Shown here piece after piece: positions 17,654-27,845 of a DNA stretch of 64,000 nucleotides. Position numbers and translations under genes: made by a program. The DNA is taken from positions 248,001 to 312,000 of the forward strand of contig NZ_CP041239.1 in the NCBI RefSeq assembly GCF_013488225.1. Direction: 5' to 3'. Below the pieces are notes generated by a model. It did not search any database, was not told the DNA's origin, and saw nothing but the letters and a program-made list of their open reading frames with translations. This stretch comes from Sinorhizobium mexicanum. GTDB lineage: Bacteria; Pseudomonadota; Alphaproteobacteria; Rhizobiales; Rhizobiaceae. Each line of letters opens with the position of its first letter. Within the stretch, counting starts at the first letter, position 1.

Positions 17654-18187
17654 CGTGTTCTCCTGGATGGTTGATTACTAGTAGCAGCCAATCAGGAGGT
17701 GCCTTGTTACCTGGGGAGCAAGCGGCGCGCCTCATAAGCTGGAGCTGTCACAGGTGGGTAGCGGACACGTTCATCGATGCAGCGTCACCGGTGCACAATC
17801 CTGATCACGCTCATCTGCGCTTCGTCGAGATCAGCTTCCTCAGGGTATCGTCGGCAACAGCAAGAAGATATTCGTCAATCGCGCACGATGTACTGGCAGC
17901 CGGCGAAGCGGGTGCCGAGGACCTGATCCTCCGCAAGATCGGCCAGGCGCAGGTGACCGGTACCGCGCTCCGGATCCACTGCAGTTTTACCGCCTAGGTC
18001 AATTGCGCGACTGTGCCTCACGGCACGGTTTCCATTCCGGCCGGGGATCGAAACAGAACCACCGCGGCTCCGACTTGCCAACCGCGAAGCCGAAGGTACC
18101 CATTTCGAGCAGCCACGGTGCACGCACTAGTGGACAAATGGGCCAGCCTCGAAATGCGGTCTCGCCCCTATCTCGTCACTCATCGAA
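17654..18187. other. gene-poor region upstream of hemA
   Basis: About 530 bases before the R1 element. Overlapping open frames on both strands (for example 17671-17997 plus, 17875-18123 minus) show no motif that I recognise and no good ribosome site. Confidence 0.35.
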
Positions 18188-18269
18188 GTCGCCCGCGGGC
18201 GGCAGTATTCCCAAGCGCTATGAAACCTATAAATGCCTTCGATTGGAAAACTTCGTCCCGCGATGCGAC
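18188..18269 (+). repeat. R element copy 1, upstream of hemA
   Basis: An 82-base element bounded by GTCGC and GCGAC. It shares the core CAGTATTCCC, CGCTATGAAACCTAT, AATGCC and ATTGGAAAAC with copies at 26588, 42742 and 56337. Relative to the 74-base copies it has 8 extra bases in the left arm, where CGCGGG can pair with CCCGCG on the right, so the hairpin ends stay paired. It points towards hemA and ends 165 bases before its start. Confidence 0.8.
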
Positions 18270-18434
18270 AACTGGTTATCGCGACGACAACGAGCAGCCT
18301 GTTTCGGAGCGTCTCGAAGCGCATGCGACCTGTGACGCCCATGGTGATCATGCGAGTGTCAGCCTCCTCGGGAGCTGCATCGCAGCGCGTCGTTTGCCCC
18401 GCCATGCCGAGCAACCCCAACAATGGGTCTGGTG

Positions 18435-19652
18435 ATGAGAGATTTTGATACTATTTTCAAAAGTGAGCTAGACAAGCTGCATTCGGAAGGCCGCTATCGG
18501 GTATTTGCAGAGTTGGTTCGCCATTGTGGTCGTTTCCCGAGAGCGAAACGGCTGACGGCCGGCGGCGAACAGGACGTGACGGTCTGGTGCTCCAACGACT
18601 ATCTCGGCATGGGTCAACACCCCAAGGTGATCGAGGCGATGAAAGACGCTATCGATCACTGTGGCGCGGGTGCGGGAGGCACCCGGAATATCTCTGGAAC
18701 CAACTACTGTCATGTCCTCCTGGAGGAGGAGCTCGCCGATCTGCACGGCAAGGAAGCCGCGTTGATCTTCACATCCGGCTATGTTTCCAACTGGGCAGCG
18801 CTCGGTACGCTCGGCGCCAGGATACCCGGCCTCATCATCTTCTCCGATGCGTTGAACCATGCCTCGATGATCGAGGGCATCCGTTACGCCAAATGCGATC
18901 GGGTGATCTGGAAGCACAATGACGTCGCTGATCTCGAAGCCAAGCTGTCAGCCGCCGATCCCAAGGCGCCGAAGCTCATCGCCTTCGAATCGGTCTATTC
19001 TATGGACGGCGATATCGCGCCGATGAAGGAGATCTGCGATCTCGCAGACAAATACGGCGCCATGACCTATCTCGATGAAGTGCACGCTGTCGGCATGTAT
19101 GGCCCGCGCGGCGGCGGCATTGCCGAGCGCGAAGGCTTGATGGACCGGATCACCGTCATCGAAGGCACGCTCGCCAAGGCGTTCGGCGTCATGGGCGGTT
19201 ATATCGCCGCTTCGGCTGCGCTGTGCGATTTCATCCGCTCCTTCGCTTCGGGGTTCATCTTTACCACGGCGCTCCCGCCGGCCCTTGCCGCAGGTTCGCT
19301 GGAATCGATCCGCCATCTTAAAGCCAGCCAGATAGAGCGCGTTCGCCACCGGGAGCGCGTGCGCAAGGTACGCAGTCTGCTCGACCAGCGCGGCATCCCG
19401 CACATGCCGAACCCGAGCCATATCGTTCCCGTCATGGTCGGCGATGCCGCCAAGTGCAAATGGATTTCGGATCTGCTGCTCGACGATTTCGGCATTTATC
19501 TCCAACCAATCAATTATCCGACGGTTCCGAAGAAGACCGAACGCCTGCGGATCACGCCGACGCCGCTGCATTCGGATGCTGATATCGAACATTTGGCCGA
19601 AGCGCTGCATTCACTCTGGTCGCATTGCGCGCTCGCCCGCAACGTTGCCTGA
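18435..19652 (+). CDS. hemA: 5-aminolevulinate synthase
   Basis: A PLP enzyme condensing glycine and succinyl-CoA to 5-aminolevulinate, the first step of alphaproteobacterial heme synthesis, in the cytoplasm. It has 405 residues. Family blocks are [61 protein letters not shown], the cofactor-binding [17 protein letters not shown] and the PLP lysine in [19 protein letters not shown] 18435 matches the usual family N-terminus better than ATG 18423. ccmI follows after 68 bases, so hemA probably heads a hemA-ccmIEFH operon. The R1 element lies upstream. Confidence 0.97.
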   Translation: MRDFDTIFKSELDKLHSEGRYRVFAELVRHCGRFPRAKRLTAGGEQDVTVWCSNDYLGMGQHPKVIEAMKDAIDHCGAGAGGTRNISGTNYCHVLLEEELADLHGKEAALIFTSGYVSNWAALGTLGARIPGLIIFSDALNHASMIEGIRYAKCDRVIWKHNDVADLEAKLSAADPKAPKLIAFESVYSMDGDIAPMKEICDLADKYGAMTYLDEVHAVGMYGPRGGGIAEREGLMDRITVIEGTLAKAFGVMGGYIAASAALCDFIRSFASGFIFTTALPPALAAGSLESIRHLKASQIERVRHRERVRKVRSLLDQRGIPHMPNPSHIVPVMVGDAAKCKWISDLLLDDFGIYLQPINYPTVPKKTERLRITPTPLHSDADIEHLAEALHSLWSHCALARNVA

Positions 19653-19720
19653 TCTCCAGTCGAAAGATCGTCTGAGAAACAACACGGGCGCGTGTGCCGT
19701 CGCCACTGAAGGACCAAGGT

Positions 19721-20797
19721 ATGAACAGTGTGCTGACGGAGACCATTCTCATGGTGGTGACCATCGCAGCCGGATTGATCCTGCTTTATCCCTTCATGCG
19801 CAGCCAAAAGTCCGTCGACGGCAGCCATCGGGTCCAGCTTGCCGTCTATCGGGATCAGTTGACGGAGCTTGAACGCGACCGCCTTATGGGCTTGTTTAGC
19901 GACGAACAGGCCGAGTATGTCCGGGCCGAGATAGCCCGACGGCTCTTCGCGGCAGATGACAACAGCCGCGTGCGCAGCCATCGCCCGACGCGGCGCCCGT
20001 GGACCCTCGCATCGATGTTCGCCTTGCTTGGCGCTGCCTTCCTCCTCTACCTCTCCATCGGTCGGCCTGATCTGCCATCTCATCCATTTGAGCATCAGGC
20101 CAACGTCCTGGGTATGGACATCACCGCGGTTGCTGCAAATGCTGAACCTGCAGCCACACAACCGCTTGATGATGCAGATGCTCGGGACATGCTGCTGGGG
20201 CCGAGCCCCGCACGCCTTGATGGTCTTGCCGAAACGCTGATGGCGATTGCGGGAGGCGTGGTGACCGAGGATGCCCGAAAGATCCTGGAGCAGTCGATGT
20301 CCATTGAGCCGAACAATCCGCGCGCGCGTTTCTACATCGCACTGAGCATGGAGCAGGCGGGCCGGTCCGGCGAGGCGCGCGCCGCCTTCGAGGCGCTAGC
20401 CAAGGATTCGCCTCCCGGCGCCCCGTGGTTGCCGCTGGTCAATGAACATATCGCCAAGAACGGCGGAACAGCCATTGCGCCTGCAGCTCAACCGACATCA
20501 CCGGGCGACCCAACGACCAAGGATCTGGCTGCGGCCGAGACCATGAGCGGCGGCGATCGGCAGCAGATGATCCGCGGCATGGTGGAAAGCCTCAATGCCA
20601 AGCTCGCCGAAAACCCGGATAATTTCGAGGGCTGGATGCGGCTTGTTCGCTCCTACGCCGTGTTGAACGATAAGAACCGCGCCGCAAACGCCCTGCAGAG
20701 CGGGCTAGCGGCATTCCCCGCAAGCGGCGATCAGGGCAGACAGCTGCTTGCGCTGGCCAAGGAACTCGGCATCGCCATGGAAGGACGGACGGAATGA
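19721..20797 (+). CDS. ccmI: cytochrome c biogenesis protein CcmI (CycH)
   Basis: A 358-residue inner-membrane protein that holds apocytochrome c for heme attachment. The N-terminal domain has two membrane helices ([17 protein letters not shown] and [17 protein letters not shown]) with the cytoplasmic loop typical of CycH ([33 protein letters not shown]). The periplasmic C-terminus contains TPR-like repeats ([39 protein letters not shown]). The start at 19721 follows AAGG. It overlaps ccmE by four bases (ATGA). First gene of the ccmIEFH block. Confidence 0.95.
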   Translation: MNSVLTETILMVVTIAAGLILLYPFMRSQKSVDGSHRVQLAVYRDQLTELERDRLMGLFSDEQAEYVRAEIARRLFAADDNSRVRSHRPTRRPWTLASMFALLGAAFLLYLSIGRPDLPSHPFEHQANVLGMDITAVAANAEPAATQPLDDADARDMLLGPSPARLDGLAETLMAIAGGVVTEDARKILEQSMSIEPNNPRARFYIALSMEQAGRSGEARAAFEALAKDSPPGAPWLPLVNEHIAKNGGTAIAPAAQPTSPGDPTTKDLAAAETMSGGDRQQMIRGMVESLNAKLAENPDNFEGWMRLVRSYAVLNDKNRAANALQSGLAAFPASGDQGRQLLALAKELGIAMEGRTE

Positions 20798-21303
20798 CGC
20801 GCAAGCAGAAACGCCTGGCGGTGATTTTCGGCGGCATGAGCTTCATCATTGCCGCCGTGTTGCTCGTCATGTTCGCCTTCAGCCGGTCCGTCGCCTATTT
20901 TTACATGCCGGCGGACCTCGCCAAGAGTCCGATCCCGCCGGACACCCGCATCCGCCTGGGCGGTCTCGTCCGCGAGGGCGGCATCGTTCGTGGCGAGGGA
21001 TCCGTCGTGCGCTTTGCTGTCACCGATCCGAGTGGAGAGATCGTCAATGTCCGCTATCAGGGCATCCTGCCGGACCTCTTTCGCGAGGGGCAGGGCGTCG
21101 TCACCGAGGGAACCTTCGAGGCAGGAAGCAATCTTTTCTCCGCCGACACCGTGCTTGCCAAGCATGACGAGACATACATGCCGAAGGAAGTGGCCGACAA
21201 GCTAAAGGCCGAAGGACTTTGGGAAGAGAGCGAGGGACAGGCGCCCCAAGGCAGGGCGAAGGGTCAGGAAGCAAAGGGCCGGGAGGCGAAGGCGACGCAA
21301 TGA
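20794..21303 (+). CDS. ccmE: heme chaperone CcmE (CycJ)
   Basis: A periplasmic, membrane-anchored heme chaperone of 169 residues. One N-terminal helix ([17 protein letters not shown]) is followed by an OB-fold beta barrel ([36 protein letters not shown]). The heme-binding site is intact: H124 and Y128 in [10 protein letters not shown]. The tail is long and rich in Lys, Glu and Gly, as in rhizobial CcmE. It needs CcmC to load heme, and ccmC is present on the opposite strand 4 kb away. Both ends overlap neighbours by ATGA. Confidence 0.97.
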   Translation: MTRKQKRLAVIFGGMSFIIAAVLLVMFAFSRSVAYFYMPADLAKSPIPPDTRIRLGGLVREGGIVRGEGSVVRFAVTDPSGEIVNVRYQGILPDLFREGQGVVTEGTFEAGSNLFSADTVLAKHDETYMPKEVADKLKAEGLWEESEGQAPQGRAKGQEAKGREAKATQ

Positions 21304-23297
21304 TCATCGAGATTGGCCACTACACGCTGGTTCTGGCGCTCGCAATTGCGGTCATCCTGTCGGTCGTGCCTGTGATCGGCGCCCGACACCGTGAACAGGC
21401 AATGATGGATGTCGCCCCATTCGGCTCCGTCCTGCTCTTTGCCCTTGTTGCCTTCTCCTTCGCGGCGCTGACCTACGCGCATGTCGTCTCGGATTTCTCG
21501 GTCGAAAACGTCTGGGAGAATTCGCATTCGCTGGTGCCGCTGGTATACAAATATTCAGGCGTCTGGGGCAATCACGAAGGCTCGATGATGCTCTGGCTGC
21601 TGATCCTGGCGCTGTTCAGCGCGCTGGTCGCCGTCTTCGGGCGTAATCTGCCGAGCACGCTGAAGGCCAATGCGCTGTCGGTGCAGGCCTGGATTTCCAC
21701 CGCCTTCCTGTTGTTCATCCTTTTGACCTCGAATCCCTTCATCCGCCTCGATCCGGCCCCGGCCGAGGGCCGCGACCTCAATCCGGTGCTGCAGGACGTC
21801 GGCCTCGCCATCCACCCGCCGCTCCTTTATCTTGGCTATGTCGGCTTTTCCGTCTGCTTCTCCTTCGCCGTCGCCGCGTTGATCGAAGGGCGCCTCGACG
21901 CCGCCTGGGCGCGCTGGGTGCGGCCCTGGACGCTTGCTGCCTGGACCTTCCTGACGCTCGGCATTGCCATGGGCTCCTACTGGGCCTATTACGAGCTTGG
22001 CTGGGGCGGCTGGTGGTTTTGGGATCCGGTCGAGAACGCTTCCTTCATGCCCTGGCTTGCCGGCACGGCGCTGCTGCATTCGGCGCTCGTCATGGAAAGG
22101 CGTGAGGCGCTGAAGATCTGGACGGTGCTGCTCGCCATCCTGACCTTTTCACTGTCTTTAATGGGTACCTTCCTGGTGCGCTCCGGCGTATTGACCTCGG
22201 TGCATGCCTTTGCCAGCGATCCGAGTCGCGGCGTCTTCATCCTCTGCATCCTCATGATCTTCATCGGCGGTGCGCTGGCGCTCTTCGCCTTCCGCGCGCC
22301 GCTGCTCAACGCTGGCGGCCTCTTCGCGCCAATCTCGCGTGAGGGCGCGCTGGTTCTCAACAATCTCATTCTGACGGTCGCCTGCGGCACGGTGCTGACC
22401 GGTACGCTCTATCCGCTGCTGTTGGAGGCACTGACGGGCGACAAGATCTCTGTCGGCGCGCCCTTCTTCAACCTGACCTTCGGCCTGCTGATGGCGCCGG
22501 TCCTGGTCATCGTGCCCTTCGGTCCGCTGCTCGCCTGGAAGCGCGGCGACCTGCTCGGGGCGCTGCAACGGCTCTATGTCGTGGCAGGGATTTCCTTCCT
22601 CGTCGCGGTCGTATTCTTCTATGTCGAGAACGGCGGACCTGTGCTGGCCGTCCTCGGCCTTGCGGCGGGGCTCTTCCTCGTGCTCGGCGCAATCGCCGAC
22701 CTCTGGTACCGCGCCGGCATCGGCAAGGTGAAGGCGGATGTCGCCTGGCGCAGGCTTGCTGGCCTGCCGCGCTCGGCCTTCGGCACGGCGCTGGCCCACG
22801 CCGGGCTCGGCGTTACGGTGCTCGGCATCGTCGCGGTGACGGCGTTCCACGCCGAGCGTGTGATCGTGATGAAGCCCGGCGAGAGCACGGACGCAGGCGG
22901 GTACACGATTCATTTCGACGGCATGCGCCCGGCGACGGGGCCGAACTATATCGAGGATCGCGGCCATTTCCGGGTCAGCCGCGGCCGTTTCGAGGTTGCC
23001 GAGGTCTGGTCGGCCAAGCGCGTCTATGTCGCCCAGCGCATGCCGACGACGGAGGCGGGAATACTGACCTTCGGGCTCAGCCAGCTTTATGTCTCGCTCG
23101 GCGATCCGACCAACGACGGCGGCATCGCGGTGCGCATCTGGTGGAAGCCCTTCATCCTCTGCATCTGGGGCGGCGCGTTGATCATGGCGGCGGGCGGTGT
23201 TGTCTCGCTCAGCGACCGGCGTCTGCGCGTCGGCGCGCCGAACCGCAAGGCAAAGGCCGCGAAATCTGCGGCGCCGGTGATGGAGGCAGCGGAATGA
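21300..23297 (+). CDS. ccmF: heme lyase subunit CcmF (CycK)
   Basis: A 665-residue polytopic membrane protein (about 13-15 helices) that transfers heme from CcmE to apocytochrome c with CcmH. The tryptophan-rich heme-handling motif is [20 protein letters not shown] (residues about 230-249). Conserved His-bearing blocks include [38 protein letters not shown] and [17 protein letters not shown]. The start at 21300 overlaps the ccmE stop; the frame is open further upstream only by chance. The stop overlaps the ccmH start by four bases. Confidence 0.97.
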   Translation: MIIEIGHYTLVLALAIAVILSVVPVIGARHREQAMMDVAPFGSVLLFALVAFSFAALTYAHVVSDFSVENVWENSHSLVPLVYKYSGVWGNHEGSMMLWLLILALFSALVAVFGRNLPSTLKANALSVQAWISTAFLLFILLTSNPFIRLDPAPAEGRDLNPVLQDVGLAIHPPLLYLGYVGFSVCFSFAVAALIEGRLDAAWARWVRPWTLAAWTFLTLGIAMGSYWAYYELGWGGWWFWDPVENASFMPWLAGTALLHSALVMERREALKIWTVLLAILTFSLSLMGTFLVRSGVLTSVHAFASDPSRGVFILCILMIFIGGALALFAFRAPLLNAGGLFAPISREGALVLNNLILTVACGTVLTGTLYPLLLEALTGDKISVGAPFFNLTFGLLMAPVLVIVPFGPLLAWKRGDLLGALQRLYVVAGISFLVAVVFFYVENGGPVLAVLGLAAGLFLVLGAIADLWYRAGIGKVKADVAWRRLAGLPRSAFGTALAHAGLGVTVLGIVAVTAFHAERVIVMKPGESTDAGGYTIHFDGMRPATGPNYIEDRGHFRVSRGRFEVAEVWSAKRVYVAQRMPTTEAGILTFGLSQLYVSLGDPTNDGGIAVRIWWKPFILCIWGGALIMAAGGVVSLSDRRLRVGAPNRKAKAAKSAAPVMEAAE

Positions 23298-23749
23298 TCC
23301 GGCGCTTTCTGGTTGCTCTCGTCCTGATGCTGGCGGCGGCTCCGGCTCTTGCCGTCAACCCCGACGAGATGCTGGCCGATCCGATCCTCGAAGCCCGGGC
23401 ACGGGCGCTGTCGGCTGAGCTGCGCTGCGTGGTCTGCCAGAACCAGTCGATCGATGATTCAAACGCCGACCTTGCCAAGGATCTGCGCCTGCTCGTCCGT
23501 GAGCGCATCACCGATGGCGATACCGACAAGCAGGTGCTGAATTATATCGTCTCGCGTTATGGTGAGTTCGTCCTGCTGAAGCCGCGCTTCAGTGTGCGGA
23601 CGCTGCTGCTCTGGGGTGCGCCCGTGCTGCTGATCCTCGCCGGCGGGGTATCGGTCACCGTCTTTGTCCGCAGAATGGCCGGCAAGCCGACCGGCAGCAA
23701 ACTCACCGCAGATGAGCGGGTGCGGCTCGCTGAACTGAGCTTAGACTGA
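23294..23749 (+). CDS. ccmH: cytochrome c maturation thioredoxin-like protein CcmH (CycL)
   Basis: A 151-residue periplasmic protein that reduces the CXXCH cysteines of apocytochrome c within the CcmFH(I) complex. An N-terminal signal ([16 protein letters not shown]) is followed by the redox motif [19 protein letters not shown] (C45, C48), the [10 protein letters not shown] helix bundle and one C-terminal membrane helix ([18 protein letters not shown]). Length is that of the short rhizobial/helical CcmH, without the TPR half, which CcmI supplies. Last gene of the block; a strong hairpin follows 100 bases on. Confidence 0.96.
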   Translation: MIRRFLVALVLMLAAAPALAVNPDEMLADPILEARARALSAELRCVVCQNQSIDDSNADLAKDLRLLVRERITDGDTDKQVLNYIVSRYGEFVLLKPRFSVRTLLLWGAPVLLILAGGVSVTVFVRRMAGKPTGSKLTADERVRLAELSLD

Positions 23750-23850
23750 AGCCTGGATTATTAGGCCCTATCCGATGCAACGGTGTGGCGGCTTCTAACG
23801 TATCCTCCGGCGGGGACCGCCTTGCGAAGTTCCGCTTATCCTGTGGGTGT

Positions 23851-23878
23851 GCGCTCTTAAGAGTGGACTTAAGAGCGC
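23851..23878 (+). terminator. long perfect hairpin after ccmH
   Basis: GCGCTCTTAAG - AGTGGA - CTTAAGAGCGC is a perfect 11-base-pair stem with a 6-base loop, 101 bases after the ccmH stop and at the left border of the IS66 debris. There is no run of T after it, so it may be a factor-assisted terminator, a transcript-end stabiliser or an insertion-sequence end. Confidence 0.5.
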
Positions 23879-23884
23879 GCCGGC

Positions 23885-24445
23885 AAATCATGGGACATGC
23901 AGTTTTGCTGACGGGACCAGAACGGCGTCGGCGATGGTCGTTGGAAGATCGTGCGCGCAGATTCTGGCGGAGGCTTTCGCGCCTGGCGCGGTGGCTTCCG
24001 AAGTTGCGCGCCGCTTCGAGGTTTCGACTGGCCGGACCTACACATGGCGGCGGCAAGCTTTGGTCCAGCAGGCCGAGCCCGACTTTGTGCCAACCAGCTT
24101 GTTGACTTTGCCAGCAGTGATGCGGTCGAGCTGGCCATGGCAGTGGACTGCCCGAACGGCGTGAAGGTGAGAATTGGCTCTGCAGCGCCATGCGACCCGG
24201 CGACCGCGATCATGCGAACGCGCTCTGCGCGGCATAGCGCTGGGCAGGAATTATGTGAAGCGCCGGATCGGACCGCGGTTGCCAACGCGCCGCCGCCGTG
24301 TACAGCTCGATTGTCTCGGCCAAAATGAATGACGTCGATCCGCAAGCCTGGCTCGCCGACGTGCTTTACCGCATTTGCCGGTTCTCCGACCCACGCGCGG
24401 CATGCCGAACTCGTCGAATGGTGGGGCAGCAGAATACGATCCGGA
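23885..24445 (+). mobile_element. IS66-family insertion sequence remnant
   Basis: Two separate pieces of an IS66-type element. The first (about 23890-24230) is the small accessory protein: RRRWSLEDRAR in one frame, then after a frameshift ILAEAFAPGAVASEVARRF and TYTWRRQALVQQAEPDFVP. The second (about 24300-24400) is the C-terminus of the large transposase: AKMNDVDPQAWLADVLYRI. Most of the element is deleted. It lies exactly between the convergent ccmH and ccmG genes, so an IS66 insertion or recombination probably joined the two ccm blocks. Confidence 0.8.
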
Positions 24446-24558
24446 CAAGGCCAACTTCGCCGAGCTCAAGTAAGTCGTCGACGACCTGGCAGCGAAGGGA
24501 GGCCGCGGATCACGCCGAAAAATCTAAAAGTCCTTCTCGCCGTGGTCGTTGCCGGATG

Positions 24559-25167
24559 CTACCTTCCAACCGAGAGCCTCGCCTTCTCCATTGCTGGAAA
24601 CAATCCTTCCTTGAGGCTGAGGTCGTCGAACGGTCCCACACGCTTGTAGAGGATGGTGCCGTCGGGGGCGACGAGATAGCTCTCTGGAATGCCGTACACG
24701 CCCCAGTCGATCGCCTCCTTGCCGTTCGGGTCGACGCCGATGGCGCGATAGGGATTGCCGAGTTCTCCCAGGAAGCGCAGCGCGTTCTCCGGCCGGTCCT
24801 TGTAGTTGATCGCCACTATGTTCAGCCGGCCGTCCTCGGCGAGCCGCTTCAGGATGGGGTGCTCGTCCCGGCAGGGAATGCACCAGGAGGCGAAGACGTT
24901 GACGAGGGTGAGTTTTCCGTTGACCGCCTCATCCGTCAGCGCCGGCACGCTGGAACCTTCGAGCGGCGGCAGGTTTAGCGACGGCGCCTTGGTGCCAATC
25001 AAAGCGGAGGGGATCTCCGCGATGTTCTTACCGTGGAAATCCTGGTCGTAGAGGATTTTCGCTGCCGTTGCTGCGATGCCACTGAACACGACAAGCGGTA
25101 TCAGCGCAGGCGCATAGCGGCTGATGCCGCGGCTTTCTGGCCTGTTCTCGTGCGGAGCCTCGGTCAT
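24559..25167 (-). CDS. ccmG: thiol:disulfide interchange protein CcmG (CycY/DsbE)
   Basis: A membrane-anchored periplasmic thioredoxin of 202 residues that keeps apocytochrome and CcmH cysteines reduced. One N-terminal helix ([19 protein letters not shown]) is followed by the active site [17 protein letters not shown] (C96, C99) and the family signature [20 protein letters not shown], including the cis-proline. ATG 25167 overlaps the ccmD stop. Downstream towards ccmH lies the IS66 remnant. Confidence 0.96.
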   Translation of the reverse strand: MTEAPHENRPESRGISRYAPALIPLVVFSGIAATAAKILYDQDFHGKNIAEIPSALIGTKAPSLNLPPLEGSSVPALTDEAVNGKLTLVNVFASWCIPCRDEHPILKRLAEDGRLNIVAINYKDRPENALRFLGELGNPYRAIGVDPNGKEAIDWGVYGIPESYLVAPDGTILYKRVGPFDDLSLKEGLFPAMEKARLSVGR

Positions 25168-25334
25168 TCGCCGTCCTTCGGTCGGGCAGAACGGCGGCGG
25201 AGGCCGGCGGCTTCGAGCTCTGCCAATTCCTTCTGGCGCGCGCGCCCATCGGCCCAGGTCCAAAGCGTGACGCCGATCATCACCAGCGCGGCGAGACCAT
25301 AGGAGCCGTAGACGTAAATAGAGTAGGAGTTCAT
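25164..25334 (-). CDS. ccmD: heme exporter protein CcmD
   Basis: A 56-residue single-pass membrane protein that releases holo-CcmE from the CcmABC complex. It begins [20 protein letters not shown], continues with a helix to [18 protein letters not shown], and ends with a basic tail, all typical of CcmD. It starts two bases after the ccmC stop region and overlaps ccmG by ATGA. It is too short for most gene finders, but its place and sequence make it secure. Confidence 0.93.
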   Translation of the reverse strand: MNSYSIYVYGSYGLAALVMIGVTLWTWADGRARQKELAELEAAGLRRRSARPKDGE

Positions 25335-25336
25335 CT

Positions 25337-26101
25337 CTATTCCTCCCAGCTTGCCATGCGAGCCGCCATGCGGCGCTGGGTGGTGATGCGGCGGCGCCAG
25401 ATCTCGTTGCGCATCGCCATGATGTGCAGCGTGAAGAACAGAAGCGTGAAGGCGATCGCCATGACGAGAAGAGGGCGCAGGAACTCCGGATCGATCGCCG
25501 TCCCGTCAAGACGCAGCACGCTCGCCGACTGGTGCAGTGTGTTCCACCAGTCGACGGAGAATTTGATGATCGGGATGTTGACGAAGCCGACGAGGATCAG
25601 CACGGCAGTGAGGCGCGCTGCCTTTGACGGATCATCCATCGCGCGGTTCAGCGCGATCAGACCGAGATACATTAGGAACAGGATGAAGACCGAGGTGAGC
25701 CGCGCATCCCAGACCCACCAGGTGCCCCACATCGGCTTGCCCCAGAGCGAGCCGGTAACGAGCGCAAGCAGGGTGAAGGCGGCGCCAAGCGGTGTTGCGG
25801 CTCTGGCGGAGACATCGGCAAGCGGATGGCGCCAGACGAGCGTGCCGATCGCCGAGGCGCTCATGATCGTGTAGCACATCATCGCCAGCCAGGCCGACGG
25901 AACGTGAATATACATGATGCGGACGGTCTCGCCCTGCTGGTAGTCGCCCTCGGTCGAAAAGCTCAGATAGAGCCCGAGGATGAAACAGACGGCTGTGATG
26001 CCGGCCAGCCAGGGAAGGATGCGAGCGGCCAGCGCCAGAAATCGCGTCGGGTTGGCAAGAAAAATCAGCCCGTTTTTGGGCACCGTTATGATTTCAGTCA
26101 T
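25337..26101 (-). CDS. ccmC: heme ABC exporter permease CcmC
   Basis: A six-helix inner-membrane protein of 254 residues that presents heme to CcmE. The tryptophan-rich motif [20 protein letters not shown] is intact, as are [20 protein letters not shown] and a His in WWNTLHQ. ATG 26101 follows GGAGGGG; the frame extends to 26170 without a better site. In Rhizobiales ccmC usually follows ccmA and ccmB; here neither is upstream, and the gene starts its own operon ccmCDG. A degenerate R element lies 230 bases upstream. Confidence 0.96.
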   Translation of the reverse strand: MTEIITVPKNGLIFLANPTRFLALAARILPWLAGITAVCFILGLYLSFSTEGDYQQGETVRIMYIHVPSAWLAMMCYTIMSASAIGTLVWRHPLADVSARAATPLGAAFTLLALVTGSLWGKPMWGTWWVWDARLTSVFILFLMYLGLIALNRAMDDPSKAARLTAVLILVGFVNIPIIKFSVDWWNTLHQSASVLRLDGTAIDPEFLRPLLVMAIAFTLLFFTLHIMAMRNEIWRRRITTQRRMAARMASWEE

Positions 26102-26333
26102 GACCCCTCCAAAATTAACGAAACGCTCTCTGGGGCGCACTCGCAAGGTGTATGGAACACCAAAAGACATCCATGTCGCGCGGATGCGGTCCCGTTTTTA
26201 CCTCGCTTCATCGTGGTTCGCGGGGATAGTGTCGGTAGCGCGCTCCGTGTGGGCGCCATCGCTCCATGCATCGCTGCTTGTCGCGTAAGCGGCAGCCTAG
26301 GAGCAGTTCAGCGTCAGGCTAATTTTGAATAAA

Positions 26334-26408
26334 TGGCGCGGATTTTCCAATAACCGGCGAGCATGGTTTCGATAGCTCGAGGCTCATTTGCTGTGTTTGC
26401 GGTCCGTG
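26334..26408 (-). repeat. degenerate R element (copy 5), upstream of ccmC
   Basis: Read on the minus strand, this contains CTAT-GAAACC (with one extra base), ATGC, and GGTTATTGGAAAA in the same order and spacing as copy 4 (56337-56410). The inverted-repeat ends are not preserved. It is oriented towards ccmC, which starts about 230 bases away. Confidence 0.5.
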
Positions 26409-26587
26409 TTCCGTGCATCAGGATGCGCGGCGGACTATGCGCGAGCCCGGCCGATTTGCCCGATGCCCACGCCGCATACGTTCCGTAGCGTCGCGAATCG
26501 CTTGAGCATCGCCGATGCTCAGGAGCGGGAACTGGTGATCGCGGCGAGCGGCGTGATCTTCGGTATCTCGACGGGGCAGTGAGGACA

Positions 26588-26661
26588 GTCGCAGCAGTAT
26601 TCCCCAGCGCTATGAAACCTATGAATGCCGGCCATTGGAAAACGTCGCCCCGTGCTGCGAC
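26588..26661 (+). repeat. R element copy 2, upstream of P460 gene A
   Basis: A 74-base element with perfect 9-base inverted-repeat ends GTCGCAGCA / TGCTGCGAC. The core is shared with copies 1, 3 and 4. It ends 89 bases before the start codon of the P460 gene and is nearly identical to copy 4, with which it was probably duplicated along with the gene. Confidence 0.85.
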
Positions 26662-26720
26662 AACTGAGTGCCTGTGTTGCAGATCTCGTCAAGTAACGCC
26701 GAGAGCAACCCGGGACGGAT

Positions 26721-26734
26721 AACATTTCAATGTT
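26721..26734. promoter_or_regulatory. palindrome AACATT-TC-AATGTT before P460 gene A
   Basis: A perfect 6-2-6 inverted repeat just upstream of the ribosome site of gene A, at a position where a regulator could block transcription or translation. The duplicate upstream of A' (56265-56277) has a one-base spacer instead of two. No known regulator assigned. Confidence 0.35.
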
Positions 26735-26750
26735 TGTGGAGAAAAAAGGT

Positions 26751-27347
26751 ATGCGTATTGCCCTACTGATCGCCGGAGCGGTTTCCAGCGCGGTTGCTGT
26801 AACGGCCGCATTCGCCCAGTCCGAGTCCAATGACGGCAGCGCGACGACGACGAAGCGCTATCTGCCCGAGTACACCGAATCGGGCGATCTGATCCTGCCG
26901 AAGGATTACAACAAGTGGGTGTTCGTCGGCTCGCCGCTCACTCCCAATGCGCTCAACGGCGGCAAGGCCAATTTTCCTGAATTTCACAACGTCTACATCG
27001 AGCCAGGCTCATACGAAATCTACAAGAAGACCGGTGAGTTCCCGGAAGGAACGATCTTCTTCAAGGAACTGCAGCTGACGCTTCCGGCCGAGAACCCGGA
27101 TGGATCGCGCACCGAGCCCTCCGGGCGAGGCTTCTTCCCCGGAAAGCTGAACGGCGCCGACGTCACGGTCAAGGACACCAAGCGCTATGCCGACACCGGC
27201 GGCTGGGGTTACTACAACTTCAACCACCACGAGCCGAAGGCAGCGACGGCCAAGCTGCAGCCCAAATCCGAGTGCGCCTTCTGTCACATCGCGAGCGCCA
27301 AGAAGGACGACGTCTGGACCCAATTCTACCCGCTGCTGGACGACTGA
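26751..27347 (+). CDS. cytochrome P460 family protein, copy A
   Basis: An exported c-type heme protein of 198 residues. A signal peptide ([20 protein letters not shown]) is followed by a P460-like beta domain ([53 protein letters not shown]) and a single heme attachment site CAFCH at 175-179 near the C-terminus, as usual for the family. Members oxidise hydroxylamine or bind NO through a Lys-crosslinked heme. Which role applies here is unknown. ATG 26751 follows AAAAAAGG. It is identical to A' at 55652-56248 except Thr34 (Lys in A'). Gene B, its partner in the intact operon, is missing here. Confidence 0.9.
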   Translation: MRIALLIAGAVSSAVAVTAAFAQSESNDGSATTTKRYLPEYTESGDLILPKDYNKWVFVGSPLTPNALNGGKANFPEFHNVYIEPGSYEIYKKTGEFPEGTIFFKELQLTLPAENPDGSRTEPSGRGFFPGKLNGADVTVKDTKRYADTGGWGYYNFNHHEPKAATAKLQPKSECAFCHIASAKKDDVWTQFYPLLDD

Positions 27348-27364
27348 AATGGTCAACGAACGCT

Positions 27365-27541
27365 GCCGGCGCAGTAGTTGCACTCGCCTGCCGCCGCTAT
27401 TTCAACTTCGACAAAGCGATCCCTTGCCACTACGGGAGCTTCCCGATCATCGATCAGGGCGGGAAGAAATTCGTCGGAGGGCCGAAGGGCTCGTCGACCG
27501 AGGCCGTGGTGCCGAAAGTCGGCGAGACGATTTCCGTTTAG
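27365..27541 (+). pseudogene. C-terminal remnant of a UPF0173-type metal-dependent hydrolase
   Basis: Fifty-eight codons, [20 protein letters not shown] then [13 protein letters not shown] and [11 protein letters not shown], match the end of metallo-beta-lactamase-fold UPF0173 proteins including the CHYG-F motif. No start: the reading begins exactly where homology to the P460 A-B spacer ends. A recombination therefore fused the P460 A locus to this gene end. A strong hairpin terminator follows. Confidence 0.75.
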
Positions 27542-27569
27542 TGCTATTTTTGCGGCGTAGAGGCATCGG

Positions 27570-27605
27570 CGGGTGAGCTCGGTAAGTGCCGACCGAGCTC
27601 ACCCG
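27570..27605 (+). terminator. strong hairpin terminator
   Basis: CGGGTGAGCTCGGT and ACCGAGCTCACCCG form a perfect 14-base-pair stem with an 8-base loop, 29 bases after the hydrolase stop. No T run follows on either strand. It would end the P460 A transcript. Confidence 0.65.
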
Positions 27606-27845
27606 TAATGATCATGCCAGGCGGTCGCGTCCAAGGTATTTTCGCTCTCAAATGTTGAGCCCCTACGCGCTGGACCCGCCAATCTGCCTCCTCGCGTCGG
27701 CAGCAACCGCCAATAATGGCGGCTTGGTGACCTGCGAACTCAACGGATCTTGTTTCTGCGGTTATCGTTTATATGCCACTTTCATGCTCGCGCTGCCGCA
27801 AATGCCAATACTGTTGGGGTATGCGTTTTCGCCGGAGGACATCGC

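Noticed and set aside
22158..22967. Minus-strand frame inside ccmF
   Set aside because: Low-complexity Glu/Arg/Gln composition typical of a shadow frame; ccmF is certain.
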